Part shown: positions 32,001 to 39,123 of the stretch, one piece after another
Position numbering within the stretch: the first letter of the stretch is position 1
Layout: every line of letters begins with the position of its first letter
Origin: Macrostomum hystrix
Lineage: Eukaryota > Platyhelminthes > Macrostomidae
Direction of reading: 5' to 3'
DNA: 64,000 nt
Assembly (NCBI GenBank): GCA_950097015.1
Contig: CATNEN010000039.1
Location: 7,146,501 to 7,210,500, forward strand
Notes under the pieces: model-generated
What the model was told of the DNA's origin: nothing
The model's database searches: none
The model's input: only the letters and a program-made list of their open reading frames with translations
Program-made: the position numbers and the translations under genes

Positions 32001-33896
32001 TCTCATGACCAATATCCCATGACCAATATCCCATGACCAATATTCCATGACTCGTTTATCATTACCCCTGACCAATAATCAAATGCAAGTATCATTTGTC
32101 CAATTTCCTATGACCAATACTCCTGACCGATACCACTTAATAATAATAATAATAATAATTGATTACACCTGCCCCAATTGGGTCAGATGTGCAGCCGACA
32201 GCCCAGCCGCAGCTAATGCGCGGCGCATCTGAAGGCTGCGTACAGCTGTTCAGTCCACGGACTGGGGGGACGCCACACCCACCTTCAATTATCCCAGCTG
32301 ATGCTGGTACCCATTTAACAGCTGGGTGAACTGAAGCAATGCAGAGTTAAGTGTCTTGCTAGAGGACGCAAATTGTTCGAGTGGAGTCGGGAATCGAACC
32401 CCCGACCTTCAAGTCGTGAGTCCGACGCCCTAACCACTAGGCTACAACCTCTGCTACCACTTAGCATTATTCAATGACCAATATACCCGTGATCAAAATA
32501 TCCTATGACCAAAATACATGACCAGTATCATCTGACCAAGGTCCCTTCGCCAATGTCAAGACAAGTACCTCAAAATGGCTCTATTTCTTACCCTAATATC
32601 CCATTAATAAATGCATCCTAACCTAAGCAATCAAGCGAATAATTGTTCCCCATCTTTAGTGCGTCAATTTCTGTCCATCATACCCCATGCTGCTTATCAA
32701 ATAATCCATTCAAGTCAAATTGCAAGTGAAACTTTGCTACTCAATCAAGCGTGTTACCAATGCTTGAAATTCTATTCGCATTCTGATTCTGATGAAGTTC
32801 CGATTGAATTCTTAATTGAATTAGGCAGATCTTTTCATGCATTTCAAGCTTTACATCCCACTGCGCATTCTGGGGGGCATCGCACATTGTGATTTTATTT
32901 CTGCCTAATTAATTCGAGGAAGGAATCTCAACTAGTTTACATGCAGGTGTTTTCATTTGACGAAATCATTGACACCTTTGCCTTTTGAAAGCAAGTGTTA
33001 GGAAAAGGTGTTGGCCCCATTGAGGTTGACTTTTATTTGAACAATATGGCTGCAGACTAATTTAATTTTTTAGTACTAGGGATGGAAGACTGAGGAAATG
33101 CTCAGGTGGGGAAGAACGTAGGAGAGATGCTCAGGTGAGGTTAGAAGGCAGGAGAGATGCTCAAGTGAGGTTAGAATGCAGGAGAGATGCTCAAGTGAGG
33201 GTAAAAGGCAGGAGAGATGCTCAAGTGAGGGTAGAATGCAGGAGAGATGCTCAAGTGAGGGTAGAAGGCAGAAGAGATGCTCAAGTGAGGGTAGAAGGCA
33301 GGAGAGATGCTCAGGTGAGGGTAGAATGCAGGAGAGATGCTCAAGTGAGGGTAGAAGGCAGGAGAGATGCTCAAGTGAGGGTAGAAGGCAGGAGAGATGC
33401 TCAAGTGAGGGTAGAAGGCAGGAGAGATGCTCAGGTGAGGTTAGAAGGCAGGAGAGATGGCGTGGTGAAGGTAGAAGACAGACTGACAATGTAGATTGTG
33501 GTTATTAAGTAGGCAACCGAGTTAAGGCTACGTTGCCATGGTAACCCCAAAACCCGCCAACGGCAGAAGCTGAACCGTCGCCAGAAGGCGTACGAGAGTC
33601 TGAAGCCGACCCTGGAAGTTGCCGCTCGCGAGCGCTACGAGTCTGTGCTGAACCGCGACTACACCTCATCCGATGAAGAGTGCGGCGCTGATCTAGATAG
33701 CGAGATGCGAGTCAAACAGCTGCCTTGGGAATCTGAAGAATTGCGCAGCATAAAGCACCAGCTGGATCGGATGTTTCACGACAGCCTGGCGGACGAGAAG
33801 CAGCGAGGCGAGATGACCAGACTAAGGCGAGATCCGGCCTGCCGAAGCTCCCGACCTCCGCCTGCTGACTGTCCCGCCTGGGCTAAAAAGGATTGA
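17057..33896 (+). CDS. Gene A: uncharacterised nuclear-type protein, paralogue of gene B, with alternative exon 3 array
   Basis: Constant exons are 17057-17668 (204 codons), 19055-19223 (enters phase 0, leaves phase 1) and 33567-33896 (enters phase 0, 109 residues plus stop). Exon 1 has SPLTLFECTITNATMLIDSM, shared with gene B (PPLTLFECTLSNLTMLIDRM), then a glycine/serine/acidic low-complexity stretch. Exon 2 encodes a conserved domain (ILRKAYRQLKEETGS, LPYSAGVNM). The last exon has KLNRRQKAYESL, an acidic TSSDEE patch, PWESEELRSIKHQLD and SRPPPADCPAW. Exons 2 and 3 can be bridged in frame only by one member of the array at 19729-22058. The C-terminal order (acidic SSDEE, W-E-S, S-R-P-P-P...W) reminds me of vertebrate C14orf93-like proteins, but I cannot confirm this. 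Product length would be about 400 residues. The intron after the array holds the hairpin cluster and several minisatellites. Confidence 0.8.
17692..18545. repeat. 19-bp minisatellite in gene A intron 1, about 45 copies
   Basis: The unit is CCACACCATCTCTGGATAG with GGACAG and TCGATAGA variants. It begins about 25 bp after the exon 1 splice donor (17668/17669). The long minus-strand ORFs here are repeat artefacts: 19 is not divisible by 3, so all frames cycle and stay open by chance. Confidence 0.96.
18722..19035. repeat. 41-bp minisatellite in gene A intron 1, about 7 copies
   Basis: Each unit contains AAGCACGTGAATAAACTGGC, ACACCTGTAG and CATATCTCATT. Every unit carries one CACGTG and one CACCTG E-box. 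The last unit decays into the acceptor ATTTCCCAG at 19046-19054. Confidence 0.95.
19729..19823 (+). CDS. Gene A alternative exon 3, copy 1
   Basis: Acceptor CTTCACCTAG, donor GTAAGT; 95 bp, phase 1 in and 0 out. Core motif TKYLNTWFYGFLK followed by SLAKNRF. Confidence 0.68.
19917..20023 (+). CDS. Gene A alternative exon 3, copy 2
   Basis: Acceptor ATTGTAG, donor GTGAGT; 107 bp, the same length as gene B exon 3. Core motif TKYLRNYYSTFLK, then MRRLRQSL. It is the most GC-rich copy in its second half. Confidence 0.7.
20179..20270 (+). CDS. Gene A alternative exon 3, copy 3
   Basis: Acceptor GATAAG (weak), donor GTAAAT; 92 bp. Core motif QKYLAIYYRD, then SLARMKMQL. The weak splice sites make this a possible decaying copy, although its motif is among the clearest. 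Confidence 0.6.
20433..20539 (+). CDS. Gene A alternative exon 3, copy 4
   Basis: Acceptor GCGTTTTAG, donor GTAAGT; 107 bp. Core motif LKYVRYHFDHNLK, then LALNMKKIF. Confidence 0.68.
20658..20764 (+). CDS. Gene A alternative exon 3, copy 5
   Basis: Acceptor TACCGACAG, donor GTGCGT; 107 bp. Core motif QKYTGMYYRDTLRK, then SLEANRLK. Very like copy 3 in its first half. Confidence 0.68.
20905..21023 (+). CDS. Gene A alternative exon 3, copy 6
   Basis: Acceptor AATTACAG, donor GTGAGA; 119 bp. Core motif TKRYFQYNFFKSLK, then EKKLRSLLTM. Confidence 0.68.
21155..21273 (+). CDS. Gene A alternative exon 3, copy 7
   Basis: Acceptor TTTTCTTACAG (strong), donor GTAAGG; 119 bp. Core motif HGYLRTILFKNSRRK, then DMRLSSLNTY. 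Confidence 0.68.
21359..21465 (+). CDS. Gene A alternative exon 3, copy 8
   Basis: Acceptor ATATTACAG, donor GTATTA (weak); 107 bp. Core motif FHDYFRRYYSMNLK, then basic/aromatic residues. Confidence 0.65.
21549..21651 (+). pseudogene. Possible decayed copy of the alternative exon
   Basis: A frame reads RHDIWANAHRLNLGRNK and then NLVKKLRR at the spacing expected for a further copy. I find no acceptor giving the required phase and no good donor, so it looks non-functional or is coincidence. Confidence 0.3.
21946..22058 (+). CDS. Gene A alternative exon 3, last copy
   Basis: Acceptor ATTAATAG, donor GTAAGT; 113 bp. Core motif NAYLQDYFNDTLKRSY, then a basic tail. The hairpin cluster starts about 50 bp after this exon. 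Confidence 0.68.
22108..22197 (-). ncRNA. Hairpin 1
   Basis: Basal AAGGAA pairs with TTCCTT. The conserved arm is the most diverged of the set: GGCGGTT in place of GGCGCTT. Loop about 12 nt. Confidence 0.55.
22273..22354 (-). ncRNA. Hairpin 2
   Basis: Basal AATAT pairs with ATATT, replacing the usual GGAAC/GTTCC. The conserved arm has GGCGCTTTGTAGTCTAACG. Confidence 0.55.
22386..22476 (-). ncRNA. Hairpin 3
   Basis: GGAAC/GTTCC basal pairs, conserved arm intact, loop about 14 nt. Confidence 0.6.
22499..22599 (-). ncRNA. Hairpin 4
   Basis: GGAA/TTCC basal pairs, TGTAG/CTACA and CAACG/CGTTG in the upper stem, loop about 25 nt. Confidence 0.62.
22640..22738 (-). ncRNA. Hairpin 5
   Basis: GGAAC/GTTCC base, conserved arm intact. 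Very similar to hairpins 6 and 7. Confidence 0.62.
22776..22874 (-). ncRNA. Hairpin 6
   Basis: Long stem: GGAAC, TTTCT, CGC, TGTAG, CAACG and TCA all find partners. Nearly identical to hairpin 7. Confidence 0.65.
22917..23015 (-). ncRNA. Hairpin 7
   Basis: Recent duplicate of hairpin 6 with the same loop. The 3' flank (plus strand) is changed but keeps GTTCC. Confidence 0.65.
23078..23171 (-). ncRNA. Hairpin 8
   Basis: Basal GAAC pairs with GGTTCC; a GCA in the lower stem pairs with TGC. The conserved arm has one change (CAATGAG for CAACGAG). Confidence 0.6.
23221..23241. pseudogene. Solitary arm between hairpins 8 and 10
   Basis: A shortened variable arm (TGACCACC then AACGGTC, with an internal deletion) has no conserved partner arm. 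It is a broken copy, counted as unit 9. Confidence 0.5.
23281..23366 (-). ncRNA. Hairpin 10
   Basis: The base has changed to GATC pairing with GATC, a compensatory replacement of GGAAC/GTTCC. TGTGGC/GCCACA pairs are perfect in the lower stem. Confidence 0.62.
23421..23490 (-). ncRNA. Hairpin 11
   Basis: Both arms changed together at the covarying site (TTAG with CTAA). The conserved arm reads GGCGCTTCTTAGTCCGACG. Shortest loop. Confidence 0.58.
23543..23624 (-). ncRNA. Hairpin 12
   Basis: First of five units with a 128-bp period; CTAG pairs with CTAG and CAACGAGT is close to perfectly paired. Small loop. Confidence 0.6.
23671..23752 (-). ncRNA. Hairpin 13
   Basis: Copy of hairpin 12, offset by 128 bp, identical as far as I can see. 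Confidence 0.6.
23799..23880 (-). ncRNA. Hairpin 14
   Basis: Third copy in the 128-bp tandem block. Confidence 0.6.
23927..24008 (-). ncRNA. Hairpin 15
   Basis: Fourth copy in the 128-bp block. The spacer before it has one change (GGAAGAGG for GGAAGTGG). Confidence 0.6.
24055..24125 (-). ncRNA. Hairpin 16
   Basis: Last copy of the 128-bp block. The plus-strand 3' flank departs from the block right after the conserved arm, marking the duplication border. Confidence 0.6.
24191..24376. other. Two further unrelated hairpin-forming segments
   Basis: CTCTGTACACATG (24191) faces CACGTGTCTCAGAG (24224-24237), and ACGGTAGGCTT (24306-24316) faces AAGCTCTACCGT (24365-24376). They do not share the cluster sequence but lie between hairpins 16 and 17. 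Confidence 0.4.
24540..24656 (-). ncRNA. Hairpin 17, nearest the putative promoter
   Basis: Separated from the others by about 400 bp. GGAA/TTCC base, CTGTGGC/GCCACAG lower stem, conserved arm GGCGCTTTCTAGTCCAACG, longest loop. Confidence 0.58.
24698..24755 (-). ncRNA. Putative non-coding first exon of the hairpin transcript
   Basis: On the minus strand, about 28 bases past the TATA box, a purine-rich stretch (AGCAGCAACAAAGCAGAAGC) runs to a strong splice donor AGTAGGG|GTAAGT at 24698/24697. No ORF is present. The start near 24755 is a guess from TATA spacing. If real, the hairpins lie in the intron of this transcript. Confidence 0.45.
24781..25033 (-). promoter_or_regulatory. Putative minus-strand Pol II promoter (E2F, three CCAAT, TATA)
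   Basis: Reading the minus strand: TTTCGCGCC (25033-25025, E2F-type), an inverted CCAAT (24938-24942), CCAAT at 24891-24887 and 24811-24807, and TATATAT at 24787-24781. The order and distances are those of a compact, cell-cycle-type promoter. The segment is GC-richer than its surroundings. It fires toward the hairpin cluster. Inference from motifs only. Confidence 0.5.
25205..29710. repeat. 20-bp minisatellite, about 225 copies, in gene A intron
   Basis: The unit is CTATATCATTCCCAACTGCT with ATC/ATT, AAC/AGC and CTG/CTA variants; a TTTTAATCC variant recurs at intervals. The right end shows a higher-order unit of about 200-280 bp marked by GCATCCATTCCGTTCCC at about 28897, 29097, 29297 and 29577. 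ORFs of up to 402 codons here are artefacts. Confidence 0.97.
29745..30190. repeat. Second 20-bp minisatellite, about 20 copies
   Basis: The unit is TCTCCATTCGTCTTACATTC, degenerating to the right (TATTCATATTACAC). It has the same period as the preceding array but a different sequence. Confidence 0.93.
30191..31255. other. Unique intronic sequence
   Basis: About 1 kb without repeats. No exon was recognised. A GT-rich microsatellite is at about 30653-30668. The ORF at 30487-30768 (-) has no family motif. Confidence 0.4.
31260..32550. repeat. 14-bp minisatellite (CATGACCAATATCC) with a roughly 210-bp higher-order unit
   Basis: Short units vary (ACC/ATC, ATAT/TTTA). A complex segment containing TTTAGCCTGGTCCGTATTGC recurs at about 31492, 31701 and 31910. 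The array is split by a SINE at 32140-32454 and continues beyond it. Confidence 0.93.
32140..32454 (-). mobile_element. tRNA-derived SINE, full copy, with 9-bp target-site duplication
   Basis: In minus orientation the head is tRNA-like, with A box TAGCCTAGTGG and B box GGTTCGATTCC; then come a conserved core and an (ATT)n tail. TACCACTTA flanks both sides (32131-32139 and 32455-32463). The insertion interrupts the 14-bp array, so the array predates it. Confidence 0.9.
32560..33080. other. Unique intronic sequence
   Basis: AT-rich. The 93-codon ORF at 32611-32892 (+) has no recognisable motif, and no splice sites fit gene A's phases. Confidence 0.35.
33086..33480. repeat. 30-bp minisatellite in the last gene A intron, about 13 copies
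   Basis: The unit is AGGAGAGATGCTCAAGTGAG plus GGTAGAAGGC. It ends about 85 bp before the last gene A exon. Divisible by 3, hence ORFs on both strands that are not genes. Confidence 0.95.
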
Positions 33897-34076
33897 CGCC
33901 GGCAAGTGTGTCACTGCAGTTCTTAACAATGCTTTCCGCCAGTAATCACAATTATTCTCTCTATTCGGCTGCTACTGTTGTGTCCGTTACTGTGTGGACT
34001 AAAAAACTACCGACTTCATCTATTCCTACCCTGTAAGCTTCATTTCCGGCCTGGGTCCTACCTGCTAAAGATTGAA

Positions 34077-35915
34077 TGTCATTTAGGCTCCATTCAGCCT
34101 CTCCTTCAGTCTCTCCCTCAGGCTTCATTCAGCTTCTCCCTCAGGCTCGATTCAGCCCCTCCTTCAGACTGCATTCAGCCTCTCCTTCATGCTCCATTCA
34201 GCCCCTCCTTCATGCTCCATTCAGCCCCTCCTTCAGACTCCATTCAGCCTCTCCTTCAGGCTCCATTCAGCCCCTCCTTCAGGCTCCACTCAGCTTCTCC
34301 TTCAGGCTCCATTCAGCCCCTCCTTCAGGCTCCATTCAGCCCCTCCTTCAGGCTCCATTCAGCCTCTCCTTCAGGCTCTATTCAGCCCCTCCTTCAGGCT
34401 CCATTCAGCCTCTCCTTCAGGCTCTATTCAGCCCCTCCTTCAGGCTCCATTCAGCCTCTCCTTCAGGCTCCATTCAGGCCCTACTTCAGTCTCCATTCAG
34501 GCCCTACTTCAGGCTCCATTCAGGCCCTACTTCAGGCTCCATTCAGCCCCTCCTTCAGACTCCATTCAGCCTCTCCTTCAGGCTCCATTCAGCCCCTCCT
34601 TCAGGCTCCACTCAGCTTCTCCTTCAGGCTCCATTCAGCCCCTCCTTCAGGCTCCATTCAGCCCCTCCTTCAGGCTCCATTCAGCCTCTCCTTCAGGCTC
34701 TATTCAGCCCCTCCTTCAGGCTCCATTCAGCCTCTCCTTCAGGCTCTATTCAGCCCCTCCTTCAGGCTCCATTCAGCCTCTCCTTCAGGCTCCATTCAGG
34801 CCCTACTTCAGGCTCCATTCAGGCCCTACTTCAGGCTCCATTCAGGCCCTACTTCAGGCTCCATTCAGCCCCTCTTTCAGGCTCCACTCAGCTTCTCCTT
34901 CAGGCTCCATTCAGCCTCTCCTTCAGGCTCCATTCAGCCCCTCCTTCAGGCTCCATTCAGCCTCTCCTTCAGGCTCCATTCAGGCCCTACTTCAGGCTTC
35001 ATTCAGGCCCTACTTCAGGCTCCATTCAGGCCCTACTTCAGGCTCCATTCAGCCCCTCTTTCAGGCTCCATTCAGCCTCTCCTTCAGGCTCCATTCAGCC
35101 CCTCCTTCAGACTCCATTCAGCCTCTCCTTCAGGCTCCATTCAGCCCCTCCTTCAGGCTCCACTCAGCTTCTCCTTCAGGCTCCATTCAGCCTCTCCTTC
35201 AGGCTCCATTCAGCCCCTCCTTCAGGCTCCATTCAGCCTCTCCTTCAGGCTCTATTCAGCCCCTCCTTCAGGCTCCATTCAGCCTCTCCTTCAGGCTCCA
35301 TTCAGCCCCTCCTTCAGGCTCCACTCAGCTTCTCCTTCAGGCTCCATTCAGCCTCTCCTTCAGGCTCCATTCAGCCCCTCCTTCAGACTCCATTCAGCCT
35401 CTCCTTCAGGCTCCATTCAGCCCCTCCTTCAGACTCCATTCAGCCTCTCCTTCAGGCTCCATTCAGCCCCTCCTTCAGGCTCCATTCAGCCTCTCCTTCA
35501 GGCTCTATTCAGCCTCTCCTTCAGGCTCCATTCAGCCCCTCCTTCAGGCTCCACTCAGCTTCTCCTTCAGGCTCCATTCAGCCTCTCCTTCAGGCTCCAT
35601 TCAGCCCCTCCTTCAGACTCCATTCAGCCTCTTCTTCAGGCTCCATTCAGCCCCTCCTTCAGGCTCCACTCAGCTTCTCCTTCAGGCTCCATTCAGCCTC
35701 TCCTTCAGGCTCCATTCAGCCCCTCCTTCAGGCTCCATTCAGCCTCTCCTTCAGGCTCTATTCAGCCCCTCCTTCAGGCTCCATTCAGCCTCTCCTTCAG
35801 GCTCCATTCAGCCCCTCCTTCAGGCTCCACTCAGCTTCTCCTTCAGGCTCCATTCAGCCTCTCCTTCAGGCTCCATTCAGCCCCTCCTTCAGGCACTATT
35901 CAGCCTCTCTGTGGG
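34077..35915. repeat. 23-bp minisatellite downstream of gene A, about 79 copies
   Basis: The unit is CAGGCTCCATTCAGCCCCTC plus CTT, with GCCTCTCC, GGCCCTAC and CACTCAGCTTC variants. All three plus frames stay open over 600 codons because no frame of the unit holds a stop. It starts about 180 bp after the gene A stop. Confidence 0.96.
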
Positions 35916-35976
35916 GTGCACTGAGATTCAATCCCCTGATCTCTCACACACAATGATCCGCTCCTGTTGCCAATAG

Positions 35977-36440
35977 CAGTCCATAGTTTTAACTTCTGTA
36001 CGCTTTCATTGACTCATGTTCCCTTGTAATTTTTTTTATTCCCTGATTTGTTCCCCTTGTTCCCCTTTTTATGTGTGAATATTTAAGATTGTTCCTTGTC
36101 GCCACATCCTACAGTACTGTCACTCTAAGTGCTTGTCTGACTAACTATTAATGGCAGTTCATTTGTTTGTTGTCAACAAATCGTATTAAATATATTTCAG
36201 TTTTTCTAAGCTTACATTTTCGAATTCTCTTTTTTTAATTATTAAAATGCACCTGCCTGTCCTGTGCCCTCCGTTCTCTGTTCAGTGGCGCCGGAACTTT
36301 CTGTTAACTTAATGCGCAAGCCTTTCGCGGCCTAATATGTTTATATGAAGCCTCTCTCTTTACTAAAGTACCATTTGCAGTTATTGTTTTAGCAGTTATC
36401 TTGTTTAAAATATTTATAGTTAAAAAAATGGTTCAAGAAT
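35977..36440. other. Unique spacer
   Basis: No gene or repeat was recognised. Confidence 0.35.
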
Positions 36441-36446
36441 ACCTTG

Positions 36447-36895
36447 GACACCCTTATCGCATCTGACAGACACCCTTTCGCATCTGACAGACACCCTTAT
36501 CGCATCTGACAGACACCCTTATCGCATCTGACAGACACCCTTATCGCATCTGACAGACACCCTTATCGCATCTGACAGACACCCTTATCCATTCTGACAG
36601 ACATCCTTATCCCATCGGGCAGACACCCTTCTCCCATCTGACAGACACCCTAATCCCATCGGACAGACACCCTAATCCCATCGGACAGACACCCTAATCC
36701 CATCGGACAGACACCCTAATCCCATCGGACAGATACCCTTATCTCATCTGACAGACACCCTTATCCCATCTGACAGACAACCTTATCCCATCTGACAGAC
36801 AACCTTATCCCATCTGACAGACAACCTTATCCCATCTGACAGACAACCTTATCCCATCTGACAGACAACCTTATCCCATCTGACAGACCCTGTTC
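36447..36895. repeat. 22-bp minisatellite, about 20 copies
   Basis: The unit is GACACCCTTATCGCATCTGA plus CA. Variants are ordered along the array (CGCATCTG, then CCCATCGG, then CCCATCTG), showing local spread of variants. Confidence 0.94.
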
Positions 36896-37420
36896 GAGCA
36901 GACAGAGACCCTTGTTCTCACTCTAAGCATTGTCCCAGTAAATGTTTTCAATGAAGAAGCAGGTTAAAGCCTTGTTTCATATAAACGCTTCTATTTTTCA
37001 ATCGAACTGGCTTAGCAATACAAAGCTCCGGTTTTGTTGTTATGTTTTTAATTTAGTCAATTGAAACCAGTGAATGCATTAAGCTGGCAAAACAAAATAA
37101 AAACTTAAGTTCATATTAATCTGCAAAATTTTAGTTTACAGTATCATATTATCCTATTTTTTCGTGCAACGAAGACCCGTGATTGACAGTTAAGTTTCTT
37201 TGGTGTTTCATGCCTGTCACTTTTAATACATGCAACTGCAATGCCCATTTATTCACAATAGCAATTGCCTTGTCCGAATTCGTACTGTTAAAGCGTTGGT
37301 TTTTTAATAGCTGAAGTAATTCATTGTTTACATAGACCCTTCATAATCGTAGATTATCCTGCTTCAAACCCTTTTTCCTTTATCCCATTTCCACTTGTAC
37401 AAACCTTATCTTACCACTCC
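36896..37420. other. Unique spacer
   Basis: AT-rich, no feature recognised. Confidence 0.35.
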
Positions 37421-37424
37421 CTTC

Positions 37425-38850
37425 CCAATGTCTTCCTATCCCATTCCCTTACCAATGTCATCCCATCCCACTCCCTTCCCAAAGTCTTCCTATCCCATTC
37501 CCTTCCCAATGTCTTCCTATCTCATTCCCTTCCCAATGTCTTCCTATCCTATTCCCTTACCAAAGTCTTCCTATCCCATTCCCTTCCCAATGTCTTCCTA
37601 TCCCATTCCCTTACCAATGTCTTCCTATCCCATTCCCTTCCCAATGTCTTCCTATCCTATTCCCTTACCAATGTCATCCCATCCCACTCCCTTCCCAATG
37701 TCTTCCTATCCCATTCCCTTCCCAATGTCTTCCTATCCCATTCCCTTACCAATGTCTTCCTATCCCATTCCCTTACCAATGTCTTCCTATCCCATTCCCT
37801 TACCAAAGTCTTCCTATCCCATTCCCTTACCAAAGTCTTCCTATCCCATTCCCTTCCCAAAGTCTTCCTATCCCATTCCCTTACCAAAGTCTTCCTATCC
37901 CATTCCCTTCCCAATGTCTTCCTATCCCATTCCCTTCCCAATGTCTTCCTATCCCATTCCCTTACCAATGTCTTCCTATCCCATTCCCTTACCAATGTCT
38001 TCCTATCCCATTCCCTTCCCAAAGTCTTCCTATCCCATTCCCTTCCCAATGTCTTCCTATCCCATTCCCTTACCAAAGTCTTCCTATCCCATTCCCTTAC
38101 CAAAGTCTTCCTATCCCATTCCCTTACCAAAGTCTTCCTATCCCATTCCCTTACCAAAGTCTTCCTATCCCATTCCCTTACCAATGTCTTCCTATCCCAT
38201 TCCCTTACCAATGTCTTCCTATCCCATTCCCTTCCCAATGTCTTCCTATCTCATTCCCTTCCCAATGTCTTCCTATCCTATTCCCTTACCAAAGTCTTCC
38301 TATCCCATTCCCTTCCCAATGTCTTCCTATCCCATTCCCTTACCAATGTCTTCCTATCCCATTCCCTTCCCAATGTCTTCCTATCCTATTCCCTTACCAA
38401 TGTCATCCCATCCCACTCCCTTCCCAATGTCTTCCTATCCCATTCCCTTCCCAATGTCTTCCTATCCCATTCCCTTCCCAATGTCTTCCTATCCCATTCC
38501 CTTCCCAATGTCTTCCTATCCCATTCCCTTACCAAAGTCTTCCTATCCCATTCCCTTCCCAATGTCTTCCTATCCCATTCCCTTCCCAATGTCTTCCTAT
38601 CCCATTCCCTTCCCAATGTCTTCCTATCCCATTCCCTTCCCAATGTCTTCCTATCCCATTCCCTTCCCAATGTCTTCCTATCCCATTCCCTTCCCAATGT
38701 CTTCCTATCCCATTCCCTTCCCAATGTCTTCCTATCCCATTCCCTTCCCAATGTCTTCCTATCCCATTCCCTTACCAAAGTCTTCCTATCCCATTCCCTT
38801 CCCAAAGTCTTCCTATCCCATTCCCTTCCCAATGTCTGCATATCTCATTC
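37425..38850. repeat. 27-bp minisatellite upstream of gene B, about 53 copies
   Basis: The unit is CCTATCCCATTCCCTTMCCA plus AWGTCTT. It lies 270 bp to 1.7 kb before the gene B start codon, so it covers the likely promoter region. Divisible by 3; the long ORFs are artefacts. Confidence 0.95.
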
Positions 38851-39123
38851 CTTTCCCATTCCTTTCCCATCATCATTAATGTCTTCTTATCCCATTTCGT
38901 TCCTTCCTTTCTGCTTTCTTTCGCAATGTCGTTTAAATTTTGCTAATTCAGTTTCGCGAACAGTCGCTACTTTGAGGATAAACCGATACTTATCTAAATT
39001 TTACTTGAATTCCTAAAAACACAGTTTCAGTCGATCAAACAGCCATCCGGCCCGCTGCTGCTTGCCTCTGCCGCGTCAGTCACTCATATATTCTCACTCT
39101 GAGCAGAGCCTGAACACTGCCCA

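Noticed and set aside
32380-32454. tRNA gene on the minus strand
   Set aside because: A and B boxes are present but the segment is the head of a SINE with core, tail and target duplication, and the anticodon stem is not convincing.
32611-32892. 93-codon ORF as an extra gene A exon
   Set aside because: No splice sites giving the required phases and no similarity to gene B.
33978-35976. Three overlapping ORFs of about 600 codons
   Set aside because: The 23-bp unit has no stop in any plus frame, so all three frames are open together; not a gene.
37395-38879. 494-codon ORF (SSYPIPFPM repeats) and minus-strand REWDRKTLG repeats
   Set aside because: Direct translation of a 27-bp array on both strands.
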